A DNA stretch of 64,000 bases from Zeugodacus cucurbitae (lineage: Eukaryota; Arthropoda; Insecta; Diptera; Tephritidae): the NCBI RefSeq assembly GCF_028554725.1, contig NC_071668.1, forward strand, positions 48,341,732-48,405,731, given 5' to 3'. Positions 37,450-49,607 of the stretch are shown here, piece after piece. The position numbers were made by a program, and so were the translations under genes. The notes under the pieces were generated by a model. It was given only the letters and a program-made list of their open reading frames with translations, was not told the origin of the DNA and did not search any database. Every line of letters starts with the position of its first letter. Position 1 is the stretch's first letter.

Positions 37450-39445
37450 TTATTGTTGAGAAATGCCCTCCATTTCTAAGGCTCGGAAAATCTTAGAAAT
37501 CGAGTAAATAAAGGCAGCGGTGCGTAAATCATTGCAGAGACCGAATTCATTGGCCACAATCTTAATGCCTGCCCCCGCAGTTTCCATAACTGTTTGTAGT
37601 CCTGCGTCTACAATATCCGCCTCCTTCGTACAGTCTCTTATGAGCTTTAACTTTTTGTTTGGCTTGAACTTATCCTAAATAAATAAATTAAAAAAATTCA
37701 TATTAACAAATTAACTTATTTGCACGGTGGTCAAAGTTCACTTACCTCGCACTCATTCATGGAGTTAAAGATCTCGTTGATTATGGCTTTCTCGCGTTTA
37801 ACATTCATTTTGCCATCAGATACATGATTGATATTCTTTAAGTACTCAAAGTAGGATACCGTTACACCGCCAGCATTGCAAAACAAATCCGGTATAATGA
37901 GTACATTCTTTTTACGTAATATTTCATCGGCAGCTGGCGTCGAAGGACCATTAGCGCCTTCTAAAATCATCTTGGCTTGTACACTGTTAGCATTTTCGAC
38001 AGTGAGAACCTTTTGCGTAGAGCAAGGCATTAGTATATCGCATTTTTCACCCAACAAACTGCCCTCTTTTTCGGTGGCTTTGGTATAGCCCTTGATTGAT
38101 TTATTATTTTTTGCATAATACTCCATTAAGTCCTAAGTATATGAAGAAAATTAAAAAAATATTATCATGGAGATATTTATTTTCAATACGCCACATACCT
38201 TTGGATCAATGCCATTCTCATTTACTAGAGACACGTCAAATTCTTGAACACCGATCAGTTTGGCACCGGCTTCCACTACAAAAACGGATGCATGGGAACC
38301 GACATTGCCAAACCCTTGTACGATCACGGTTTTATCTTTCCAACCAGTCTTCCAGCCTAATAAATCCATCCAATCTTTATCCATAATAAAACATTCAGCC
38401 GCCTTAAATAGACCACGTCCCGTGGCGGCGGTGCGACCATTTATACCGCCTATTTCTACTGGCTTACCAGTCGTGATGGCCAATGCATCTACATCGTTAT
38501 AGCCTAGAAGAACAATTTATTTGTCTATCAAGACGTTTTCTAATATTTCATAAAAAAAAAATTACCAAAAGTTTTAATATATTGATCCACCAACCAACTC
38601 ATCTCGCGTTGGCTGGTATTCACATCTGGTGCCGGTACATCTATACCCGGACCTATCATATTGCGACGTAATAGCTCCATTGTATAGCGACGCGTAATTG
38701 TTTGCAATTCTTGTGCAGTATACTTCTTCGGGTCGATACGTATGCCACCCTTGGAACCACCAAACGGTACATTCACGCAAGCCGTCTTAAACGCCATCAG
38801 ATAAGCCAAAGCGCGTATCTCATCGGCGTCGACGTCCATGGCAAAACGTATGCCTACAAAAGAGGAACGGATATTATCAGTCAGTTATATATATCATGCT
38901 AGACATCAGCAGTTGAAGCATTGAAAAGGAAGAACATTTTCTTGAAACACACAACTACATGCATATATTCTAGAAAATTCGTTGAGAAATTTTTTGAATA
39001 TACCAGCTTTTCTAGAAAAATAATAGCCAATAATATAATTGAACCCACCGCATTTGAGTGGTAATCTGTGTCTAGTGTGGTATGCGCGATAGCCGGTGAT
39101 TAGCTCGTAATTGCCATCACTTCTTATTATAGGGAAGGTAACTTCCAATAGATTTGTAGTGCAGCCCATCAATTTAAGCATGGCGGAAACACGTTGTTCA
39201 CGCTGTTCCTTCTTCATGTAAGGATACTTTTCCAGCTCCTTTATCATCATCGGCTCCATTAGCTGAGCGGCCGAGTGATAATAATACTCAACCATGTGTG
39301 CAAATGGTGGGTCTTTGTCTTTATTGATTTTTTCCAAATGCTTGGGCATCACGTGCTTTTCACGCGTAGCTCCAAGTCCGGTCCAGTTTAAAACTGTCTT
39401 CGATAGTGAAGATCGTAAAAGTTTACCATTTAAAAGGAAGGACAT
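37450..39445 (-). CDS. Glutamate dehydrogenase, copy 13 (H122Y, G132C, Y436D; possibly inactive)
   Basis: Exons: 39049-39445, 38566-38853, 38199-38503, 37746-38132, 37450-37674. Intron 2 is one base longer (extra A in a homopolymer). The frame is open, but three missense changes hit conserved places. G132C breaks the invariant KGG of the glutamate site, next to K131. H122Y lies in the same YRAxH segment. Y436D follows S435 in the HVSYG motif. Loss of activity is a reasonable inference. The spacer upstream (right) of this copy has lost the MITE. AATAAA is at 37330-37335. Confidence 0.9.
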
Positions 39446-39895
39446 ATTGCCTTGCGATAATGCAATCCCAGTTATGATTTTTTTTGTGTGTTTTTGTAAG
39501 AAATTTTTTGCACTCACTTTTTCGGCAATTATTTTGGTATCCGCTGATTTTGTTGTATATTGTATATATACAATTGTATTACGAATATATAAATATTCCA
39601 CAATATTCAGTAAGAAAATATTTTTTGTTTATTTATTATTTGCGTCAGGTTTTTTTTTGTAATTATTTTCTTCGAGAACAAATTCAAATCGCTCCGTTCA
39701 ACACAACTGTTCTTATGAAAATCTCAATATCAACTGAACTGAGAAAAATAAATTTGACAATATTGACTGTTTATGTTTTGAAGTTTTGATTTTTTCTGTT
39801 GAAAATATGTTAATGTTAATGTTTTTTTAATGTTAATTATTTTATTCTGGCAAAAATTTTGGATTTTGGGGATCGTAAAAAATGACGAATAATGC

Positions 39896-39912
39896 ATAAT
39901 AAGAAGAAGCCA
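39896..39912. other. Deletion junction in spacer 13: MITE, relic and part of the 3' flank missing
   Basis: After GCATAATAA, where the MITE begins in all other spacers, the sequence goes directly to GAAGAAGCCATTCTG of the true 3' flank of copy 14. About 575 bp is missing relative to a standard unit. One extra G sits at the joint, with AAGAAGCC from the right side. The upstream region of copy 13 and the AATAAA of copy 14 are kept. Confidence 0.85.
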
Positions 39913-40059
39913 TTCTGTTTGTGTTTTTGTAAAGAAATATTTATTTAAAAATTTAAGAAAAATATACAAAAGGATATTACACTTTGGATCTTATAAATAT
40001 ATAAATGTAAAATTTGTAAAAATAAATAATCGCCAAGCGACTTCAGACGCATTCTGTAA

Positions 40060-42054
40060 TTATTGTTGAGAAATGCCCTCCATTTCTAAGGCTCGGAAAA
40101 TCTTAGAAATCGAGTAAATAAAGGCAGCGGTGCGTAAATCATTGCAGAGACCGAATTCATTGGCCACAATCTTAATGCCTGCCCCCGCAGTTTCCATAAC
40201 TGTTTGTAGTCCTGCGTCTACAATATCCGCCTCCTTCGTACAGTCTCTTATGAGCTTTAACTTTTTGTTTGGCTTGAACTTATCCTAAATAAATAAATTA
40301 AAAAAATTCATATTAACAAATTAACTTATTTGCACGGTGGTCAAAGTTCACTTACCTCGCACTCATTCATGGAGTTAAAGATCTCGTTGATTATGGCTTT
40401 CTCGCGTTTAACATTCATTTTGCCATAAGATACATGATTGATATTCTTTAAGTACTCAAAGTAGGATACCGTTACACCGCCAGCATTGCAAAACAAATCC
40501 GGTATAATGAGTACATTCTTTTTACGTAATATTTCATCGGCAGCTGGCGTCGAAGGACCATTAGCGCCTTCTAAAATCATCTTGGCTTGTACACTGTTAG
40601 CATTTTCGACAGTGAGAACCTTTTGCGTAGAGCAAGGCATTAGTATATCGCATTTTTCACCCAACAAACTGCCCTCTTTTTCGGTGGCTTTGGTATAGCC
40701 CTTGATTGATTTATTATTTTTTGCATAATACTCCATTAAGTCCTAAGTATATGAAGAAAATTAAAAAAATATTATCATGGAGATATTTATTTTCAATACG
40801 CCACATACCTTTGGATCAATGCCATTCTCATTTACTAGAGACACGTCAAATTCTTGAACACCGATCAGTTTGGCACCGGCTTCCACTACAAAAACGGATG
40901 CATGGGAACCGACATTGCCAAACCCTTGTACGATCACGGTTTTATCTTTCCAACCAGTCTTCCAGCCTAATAAATCCATCCAATCTTTATCCATAATAAA
41001 ACATTCAGCCGCCTTAAATAGACCACGTCCCGTGGCGGCGGTGCGACCATTTATACCGCCTATTTCTACTGGCTTACCAGTCGTGATGGCCAATGCATCT
41101 ACATCGTTATAGCCTAGAAGAACAATTTATTTGTCTATCAAGACGTTTTCTAATATTTCATAAAAAAAAATTACCAAAAGTTTTAATATATTGATCCACC
41201 AACCAACTCATCTCGCGTTGGCTGGTATTCACATCTGGTGCCGGTACATCTATACCCGGACCTATCATATTGCGACGTAATAGCTCCATTGTATAGCGAC
41301 GCGTAATTGTTTGCAATTCTTGTGCAGTATACTTCTTCGGGTCGATACGTATGCCACCCTTGGAACCACCAAACGGTACATTCACGCAAGCCGTCTTAAA
41401 CGCCATCAGATAAGCCAAAGCGCGTATCTCATCGGCGTCGACGTCCATGGCAAAACGTATGCCTACAAAAGAGGAACGGATATTATCAGTCAGTTATATA
41501 TATCATGCTAGACATCAGCAGTTGAAGCATTGAAAAGGAAGAACATTTTCTTGAAACACACAACTACATGCATATATTCTAGAAAATTCGTTGAGAAATT
41601 TTTTGAATATACCAGCTTTTCTAGAAAAATAATAGCCAATAATATAATTGAACCCACCGCCTTTGAGTGGTAATCTGTGTCTAGTGTGGTGTGCGCGATA
41701 GCCGGTGATTAGCTCGTAATTGCCATCACTTCTTATTATAGGGAAGGTAACTTCCAATAGATTTGTAGTGCAGCCCATCAATTTAAGCATGGCGGAAACA
41801 TGTTGTTCACGCTGTTCCTTCTTCATGTAAGGATACTTTTCCAGCTCCTTTATCATCATCGGCTCCATTAGCTGAGCGGCCGAGTGATAATAATACTCAA
41901 CCATGTGTGCAAATGGTGGGTCTTTGTCTTTATTGATTTTTTCCAAATGCTTGGGCATCACGTGCTTTTCACGCGTAGCTCCAAGTCCGGTCCAGTTTAA
42001 AACTGTCTTCGATAGTGAAGATCGTAAAAGTTTACCATTTAAAAGGAAGGACAT
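40060..42054 (-). CDS. Glutamate dehydrogenase, copy 14 (R85H)
   Basis: Exons: 41658-42054, 41175-41462, 40809-41113, 40356-40742, 40060-40284. Open throughout. R85H is the only protein change noticed. The 3' flank of this copy is cut short at about 39909 by the deletion in spacer 13. AATAAA at 39940-39945 is kept, with about 30 bp beyond it before the upstream region of copy 13 begins. Confidence 0.92.
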
Positions 42055-42511
42055 ATTGCCTTGCGATAATGCAATCCCAGTTATGATTTTTTTTGTGTGT
42101 TTTTGTAAGAAATTTTTTGCACTCACTTTTTCGGCAATTATTTTGGTATCCGCTGATTTTGTTGTATATTGTATATATACAATTGTATTACGAATATATA
42201 AATATTCCACAATATTCAGTAAGAAAATATTTTTTGTTTATTTATTATTTGCGTCAGGTTTTTTTTTGTAATTATTTTCTTCGAGAACAAATTCAAATCG
42301 CTCCGTTCAACACAACTGTTCTTATGAAAATCTCAATATCAACTGAACTGAGAAAAATAAATTTGACAATATTGACTGTTTATGTTTTGAAGTTTTGATT
42401 TTTTCTGTTGAAAATATGTTAATGTTAATGTTTTTTTAATGTTAATTATTTTATTCTGGCAAAAATTTTGGATTTTGGGGATCGTAAAAAATGACGAATA
42501 ATGCATAATAA

Positions 42512-42738
42512 CCCCTACCCACTTACTACGCTATTTTTGGTGCATTTGGTGGATGGATTTTTGGTACCATTCACCACTTTTTTGGTGCATTTTGGTGCAT
42601 TTGATGCATTGACGCGTGGTGAAAACCCGATTTTTTCACGGCGCGCAAATGGGGTTATACAGGTCGTATGAGTACCATATTACCAAAAACAGAAAAACAG
42701 ATATAAGGGTACCAAAAACAGAGGTAAGTGGGTAGGGG
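42512..42738. mobile_element. Foldback MITE-like element, spacer 14
   Basis: 227 bp, common type. It is the first element to the right of the MITE-less spacer 13. Confidence 0.62.
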
Positions 42739-42926
42739 TTTTGTTTTTTAATTGTAAAACTGTTGCTGTCAAGAAGCCATTTTGTTTGTGTTTGTGTAAA
42801 GAAATATTTATTTAAAAATTGAAGAAAAATATACAAAAGGATATTACACTTTGGATCTTATAAATATATAAATGTAAAATGTGTAAAAATAAACAATCGC
42901 CTAGCGACTTCAGACGCATTCTGCAA

Positions 42927-43055
42927 TTATTGCTGAGAAATGCCCTCCAATTCTAATGCTCGGAAAATCTTCGAAATCGAGTAAATAAAGGCGGCGGTGC
43001 GTAAATCATTGCAGTGGTGAATGCCACCAAAATTGGCGTAGTAAGTGGGTAGGGG
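42927..43055 (-). pseudogene. Exon-5 relic plus solo MITE end, spacer 14
   Basis: Relic 42927-43014 and solo end 43015-43055, LEGISQQ type. Confidence 0.83.
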
Positions 43056-43243
43056 TTTTTTTTTTTAATTGTTAAACTGTTGCTGTCAAGAAGCCATTCT
43101 GTTTGTGTTTTTGTAAAGAAATATTTATTTAAAAATTTAAGAAAAATATACAAAAGGATATTACACTTTGGATCTTATAAATATATAAATGTAAAATTTG
43201 TAAAAATAAATAATCGCCAAGCGACTTCAGACGCATTCTGTAA

Positions 43244-45235
43244 TTATTGTTGAGAAATGCCCTCCATTTCTAAGGCTCGGAAAATCTTAGAAATCGAGTA
43301 AATAAAGGCAGCGGTGCGTAAATCATTGCAGAGACCGAATTCATTGGCCACAATCTTAATGCCTGCCGCCGCAGTTTCCATAACTGTTTGTAGTCCTGCG
43401 TCTACAATATCCGCCTCCTTCGTACAGTCTCTTATGAGCTTTAACTTTTTGTTTGGCTTGAACTTATCCTAAATAAATAAATTAAAAAAATTCATATTAA
43501 CAAATTAACTTATTTGCACGGTGGTCAAAGTTCACTTACCTCGCACTCATTCATGGAGTTAAAGATCTCGTTGATTATGGCTTTCTCGCGTTTAACATTC
43601 ATTTTGCCATAAGATACATGATTGATATTCTTTAAGTACTCAAAGTAGGATACCGTTACACCGCCAGCATTGCAAAACAAATCCGGTATAATGAGTACAT
43701 TCTTTTTACGTAATATTTCATCGGCAGCTGGCGTCGAAGGACCATTAGCGCCTTCTAAAATCATCTTGGCTTGTACACTGTTAGCATTTTCGACAGTGAG
43801 AACCTTTTGCGTAGAGCAAGGCATTAGTATATCGCATTTTTCACCCAACAAACTGCCCTCTTTTTCGGTGGCTTTGGTATAGCCCTTGATTGATTTATTA
43901 TTTTTTGCATAATACTCCATTAAGTCCTAAGTATATGAAGAAAATTAAAAAAATATTATCATGGAGATATTTATTTTCAATACGCCACATACCTTTGGAT
44001 CAATGCCATTCTCATTTACTAGAGACACGTCAAATTCTTGAACACCGATCAGTTTGGCACCGGCTTCCACTACAAAAACGGATGCATGGGAACCGACATT
44101 GCCAAACCCTTGTACGATCACGGTTTTATCTTTCCAACCAGTCTTCCAGCCTAATAAATCCATCCAATCTTTATCCATAATAAAACATTCAGCCGCCTTA
44201 AATAGACCACGTCCCGTGGCGGCGGTGCGACCATTTATACCGCCTATTTCTACTGGCTTACCAGTCGTGATGGCCAATGCATCTACATCGTTATAGCCTA
44301 GAAGAACAATTTATTTGTCTATCAAGACGTTTTCTAATATTTCATAAAAAAAAATTACCAAAAGTTTTAATATATTGATCCACCAACCAACTCATCTCGC
44401 GTTGGCTGGTATTCACATCTGGTGCCGGTACATCTATACCCGGACCTATCATATTGCGACGTAATAGCTCCATTGTATAGCGACGCGTAATTGTTTGCAA
44501 TTCTTGTGCAGTATACTTCTTCGGGTCGATACGTATGCCACCCTTGGAACCACCAAACGGTACATTCACGCAAGCCGTCTTAAACGCCATCAGATAAGCC
44601 AAAGCGCGTATCTCATCGGCGTCGACGTCCATGGCAAAACGTATGCCTACAAAAGAGGAACGGATATTATCAGTCAGTTATATATATCATGCTAGACATC
44701 AGCAGTTGAAGCATTGAAAAGGAAGAACATTTTCTTGAAACACACAACTACATGCATATATTCTAGAAAATTCGTTGAGAAATTTTTTGAATATACCAGC
44801 TTTTCTAGAAAAATAATAGCCAATAATATAATTGAACCCACCGCCTTTGAGTGGTAATCTGTGTCTAGTGTGGTGTGCGCGATAGCCGGTGATTAGCTCG
44901 TAATTGCCATCACTTCTTATTATAGGGAAGGTAACTTCCAATAGATTTGTAGTGCAGCCCATCAATTTAAGCATGGCGGAAACACGTTGTTCACGCTGTT
45001 CCTTCTTCATGTAAGGATACTTTTCCAGCTCCTTTATCATCATCGGCTCCATTAGCTGAGCGGCCGAGTGATAATAATACTCAACCATGTGTGCAAATGG
45101 TGGGTCTTTGTCTTTATTGATTTTTTCCAAATGCTTGGGCATCACGTGCTTTTCACGCGTAGCTCCAAGTCCGGTCCAGTTTAAAACTGTCTTCGATAGT
45201 GATCGTAAAAGTTTACCATTTAAAAGGAAGGACAT
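43244..45235 (-). CDS. Glutamate dehydrogenase, copy 15 (one Ser deleted in presequence, G493A)
   Basis: Exons: 44842-45235, 44359-44646, 43993-44297, 43540-43926, 43244-43468; 532 residues. A 3-bp in-frame deletion near 45202 removes one of two adjacent serines (12/13) of the presequence. The identical deletion and the same longer leader T run occur in copy 16. G493A in exon 5 is private to this copy. AATAAA is at 43124-43129. Confidence 0.92.
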
Positions 45236-45693
45236 ATTGCCTTGCGATAATGCAATCCCAGTTATGATTTTTTTTGTGTGTTTTTGTAAGAAATTTTTTG
45301 CACTCACTTTTTCGGCAATTATTTTGGTATCCGCTGATTTTGTTGTATATTGTATATATACAATTGTATTACGAATATATAAATATTCCACAATATTCAG
45401 TAAGAAAATATTTTTTGTTTATTTATTATTTGCGTCAGGTTTTTTTTTTGTAATTATTTTCTTCGAGAACAAATTCAAATCGCTCCGTTCAACACAACTG
45501 TTCTTATGAAAATCTCAATATCAACTGAACTGAGAAAAATAAATTTGACAATATTGACTGTTTATGTTTTGAAGTTTTGATTTTTTCTGTTGAAAATATG
45601 TTAATGTTAATGTTTTTTTAATGTTAATTATTTTATTCTGGCAAAAATTTTGGATTTTGGGGATCGTAAAAAATGACGAATAATGCATAATAA

Positions 45694-45920
45694 CCCCTAC
45701 CCACTTACTACGCTATTTTTGGTGCATTTGGTGGATGGATTTTTGGTACCATTCACCACTTTTTTGGTGCATTTTGGTGCATTTGATGCATTGACGCGTG
45801 GTGAAAACCCGATTTTTTCACGGCGCGCAAATGGGGTTATACAGGTCGTATGAGTACCATATTACCAAAAACAGAAAAACAGATATAAGGGTACCAAAAA
45901 CAGAGGTAAGTGGGTAGGGG
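45694..45920. mobile_element. Foldback MITE-like element, spacer 15
   Basis: 227 bp, common type, both ends intact. Confidence 0.62.
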
Positions 45921-46108
45921 TTTTGTTTTTTAATTGTAAAACTGTTGCTGTCAAGAAGCCATTTTGTTTGTGTTTGTGTAAAGAAATATTTATTTAAAAA
46001 TTGAAGAAAAATATACAAAAGGATATTACACTTTGGATCTTATAAATATATAAATGTAAAATGTGTAAAAATAAACAATCGCCTAGCGACTTCAGACGCA
46101 TTCTGCAA

Positions 46109-46237
46109 TTATTGCTGAGAAATGCCCTTCAATTCTAATGCTCGGAAAATCTTCGAAATCGAGTAAATAAAGGCGGCGGTGCGTAAATCATTGCAGTGGT
46201 GAATGCCACCAAAATTGGCGTAGTAAGTGGGTAGGGG
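46109..46237 (-). pseudogene. Exon-5 relic plus solo MITE end, spacer 15
   Basis: Relic 46109-46196 and solo end 46197-46237, LKGISQQ type. Confidence 0.83.
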
Positions 46238-46425
46238 TTTTTTTTTTTAATTGTTAAACTGTTGCTGTCAAGAAGCCATTCTGTTTGTGTTTTTGTAAAG
46301 AAATATTTATTTAAAAATTTAAGAAAAATATACAAAAGGATATTACACTTTGGATCTTATAAATATATAAATGTAAAATTTGTAAAAATAAATAATCGCC
46401 AAGCGACTTCAGACGCATTCTGTAA

Positions 46426-48417
46426 TTATTGTTGAGAAATGCCCTCCATTTCTAAGGCTCGGAAAATCTTAGAAATCGAGTAAATAAAGGCAGCGGTGCG
46501 TAAATCATTGCAGAGACCGAATTCATTGGCCACAATCTTAATGCCTGCCCCCGCAGTTTCCATAACTGTTTGTAGTCCTGCGTCTACAATATCCGCCTCC
46601 TTCGTACAGTCTCTTATGAGCTTTAACTTTTTGTTTGGCTTGAACTTATCCTAAATAAATAAATTAAAAAAATTCATATTAACAAATTAACTTATTTGCA
46701 CGGTGGTCAAAGTTCACTTACCTCGCACTCATTCATGGAGTTAAAGATCTCGTTGATTATGGCTTTCTCGCGTTTAACATTCATTTTGCCATAAGATACA
46801 TGATTGATATTCTTTAAGTACTCAAAGTAGGATACCGTTACACCGCCAGCATTGCAAAACAAATCCGGTATAATGAGTACATTCTTTTTACGTAATATTT
46901 CATCGGCAGCTGGCGTCGAAGGACCATTAGCGCCTTCTAAAATCATCTTGGCTTGTACACTGTTAGCATTTTCGACAGTGAGAACCTTTTGCGTAGAGCA
47001 AGGCATTAGTATATCGCATTTTTCACCCAACAAACTGCCCTCTTTTTCGGTGGCTTTGGTATAGCCCTTGATTGATTTATTATTTTTTGCATAATACTCC
47101 ATTAAGTCCTAAGTATATGAAGAAAATTAAAAAAATATTATCATGGAGATATTTATTTTCAATACGCCACATACCTTTGGATCAATGCCATTCTCATTTA
47201 CTAGAGACACGTCAAATTCTTGAACACCGATCAGTTTGGCACCGGCTTCCACTACAAAAACGGATGCATGGGAACCGACATTGCCAAACCCTTGTACGAT
47301 CACGGTTTTATCTTTCCAACCAGTCTTCCAGCCTAATAAATCCATCCAATCTTTATCCATAATAAAACATTCAGCCGCCTTAAATAGACCACGTCCCGTG
47401 GCGGCGGTGCGACCATTTATACCGCCTATTTCTACTGGCTTACCAGTCGTGATGGCCAATGCATCTACATCGTTATAGCCTAGAAGAACAATTTATTTGT
47501 CTATCAAGACGTTTTCTAATATTTCATAAAAAAAAATTACCAAAAGTTTTAATATATTGATCCACCAACCAACTCATCTCGCGTTGGCTGGTATTCACAT
47601 CTGGTGCCGGTACATCTATACCCGGACCTATCATATTGCGACGTAATAGCTCCATTGTATAGCGACGCGTAATTGTTTGCAATTCTTGTGCAGTATACTT
47701 CTTCGGGTCGATACGTATGCCACCCTTGGAACCACCAAACGGTACATTCACGCAAGCCGTCTTAAACGCCATCAGATAAGCCAAAGCGCGTATCTCATCG
47801 GCGTCGACGTCCATGGCAAAACGTATGCCTACAAAAGAGGAACGGATATTATCAGTCAGTTATATATATCATGCTAGACATCAGCAGTTGAAGCATTGAA
47901 AAGGAAGAACATTTTCTTGAAACACACAACTACATGCATATATTCTAGAAAATTCGTTGAGAAATTTTTTGAATATACCAGCTTTTCTAGAAAAATAATA
48001 GCCAATAATATAATTGAACCCACCGCCTTTGAGTGGTAATCTGTGTCTAGTGTGGTGTGCGCGATAGCCGGTGATTAGCTCGTAATTGCCATCACTTCTT
48101 ATTATAGGGAAGGTAACTTCCAATAGATTTGTAGTGCAGCCCATCAATTTAAGCATGGCGGAAACACGTTGTTCACGCTGTTCCTTCTTCATGTAAGGAT
48201 ACTTTTCCAGCTCCTTTATCATCATCGGCTCCATTAGCTGAGCGGCCGAGTGATAATAATACTCAACCATGTGTGCAAATGGTGGGTCTTTGTCTTTATT
48301 GATTTTTTCCAAATGCTTGGGCATCACGTGCTTTTCACGCGTAGCTCCAAGTCCGGTCCAGTTTAAAACTGTCTTCGATAGTGATCGTAAAAGTTTACCA
48401 TTTAAAAGGAAGGACAT
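46426..48417 (-). CDS. Glutamate dehydrogenase, copy 16 (one Ser deleted in presequence)
   Basis: Exons: 48024-48417, 47541-47828, 47175-47479, 46722-47108, 46426-46650; 532 residues. It carries the same 3-bp deletion as its neighbour copy 15 but lacks G493A, so the two descend from a recent local duplication or conversion. AATAAA is at 46306-46311. Confidence 0.92.
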
Positions 48418-48875
48418 ATTGCCTTGCGATAATGCAATCCCAGTTATGATTTTTTTTGTGTGTTTTTGTAAGAAATTTTTTGCACTCACTTTTTCGGCAA
48501 TTATTTTGGTATCCGCTGATTTTGTTGTATATTGTATATATACAATTGTATTACGAATATATAAATATTCCACAATATTCAGTAAGAAAATATTTTTTGT
48601 TTATTTATTATTTGCGTCAGGTTTTTTTTTTGTAATTATTTTCTTCGAGAACAAATTCAAATCGCTCCGTTCAACACAACTGTTCTTATGAAAATCTCAA
48701 TATCAACTGAACTGAGAAAAATAAATTTGACAATATTGACTGTTTATGTTTTGAAGTTTTGATTTTTTCTGTTGAAAATATGTTAATGTTAATGTTTTTT
48801 TAATGTTAATTATTTTATTCTGGCAAAAATTTTGGATTTTGGGGATCGTAAAAAATGACGAATAATGCATAATAA

Positions 48876-49102
48876 CCCCTACCCACTTACTACGCTATTT
48901 TTGGTGCATTTGGTGGATGGATTTTTGGTACCATTCACCACTTTTTTGGTGCATTTTGGTGCATTTGATGCATTGACGCGTGGTGAAAACCCGATTTTTT
49001 CACGGCGCGCAAATGGGGTTATACAGGTCGTATGAGTACCATATTACCAAAAACAGAAAAACAGATATAAGGGTACCAAAAACAGAGGTAAGTGGGTAGG
49101 GG
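48876..49102. mobile_element. Foldback MITE-like element, spacer 16
   Basis: 227 bp, common type, both ends intact. Confidence 0.62.
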
Positions 49103-49290
49103 TTTTGTTTTTTAATTGTAAAACTGTTGCTGTCAAGAAGCCATTTTGTTTGTGTTTGTGTAAAGAAATATTTATTTAAAAATTGAAGAAAAATATACAA
49201 AAGGATATTACACTTTGGATCTTATAAATATATAAATGTAAAATGTGTAAAAATAAACAATCGCCTAGCGACTTCAGACGCATTCTGCAA

Positions 49291-49419
49291 TTATTGCTGA
49301 GAAATGCCCTTCAATTCTAATGCTCGGAAAATCTTCGAAATCGAGTAAATAAAGGCGGCGGTGCGTAAATCATTGCAGTGGTGAATGCCACCAAAATTGG
49401 CGTAGTAAGTGGGTAGGGG
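49291..49419 (-). pseudogene. Exon-5 relic plus solo MITE end, spacer 16
   Basis: Relic 49291-49378 and solo end 49379-49419, LKGISQQ type like spacer 15. Confidence 0.83.
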
Positions 49420-49607
49420 TTTTTTTTTTTAATTGTTAAACTGTTGCTGTCAAGAAGCCATTCTGTTTGTGTTTTTGTAAAGAAATATTTATTTAAAAAT
49501 TTAAGAAAAATATACAAAAGGATATTACACTTTGGATCTTATAAATATATAAATGTAAAATTTGTAAAAATAAATAATCGCCAAGCGACTTCAGACGCAT
49601 TCTGTAA

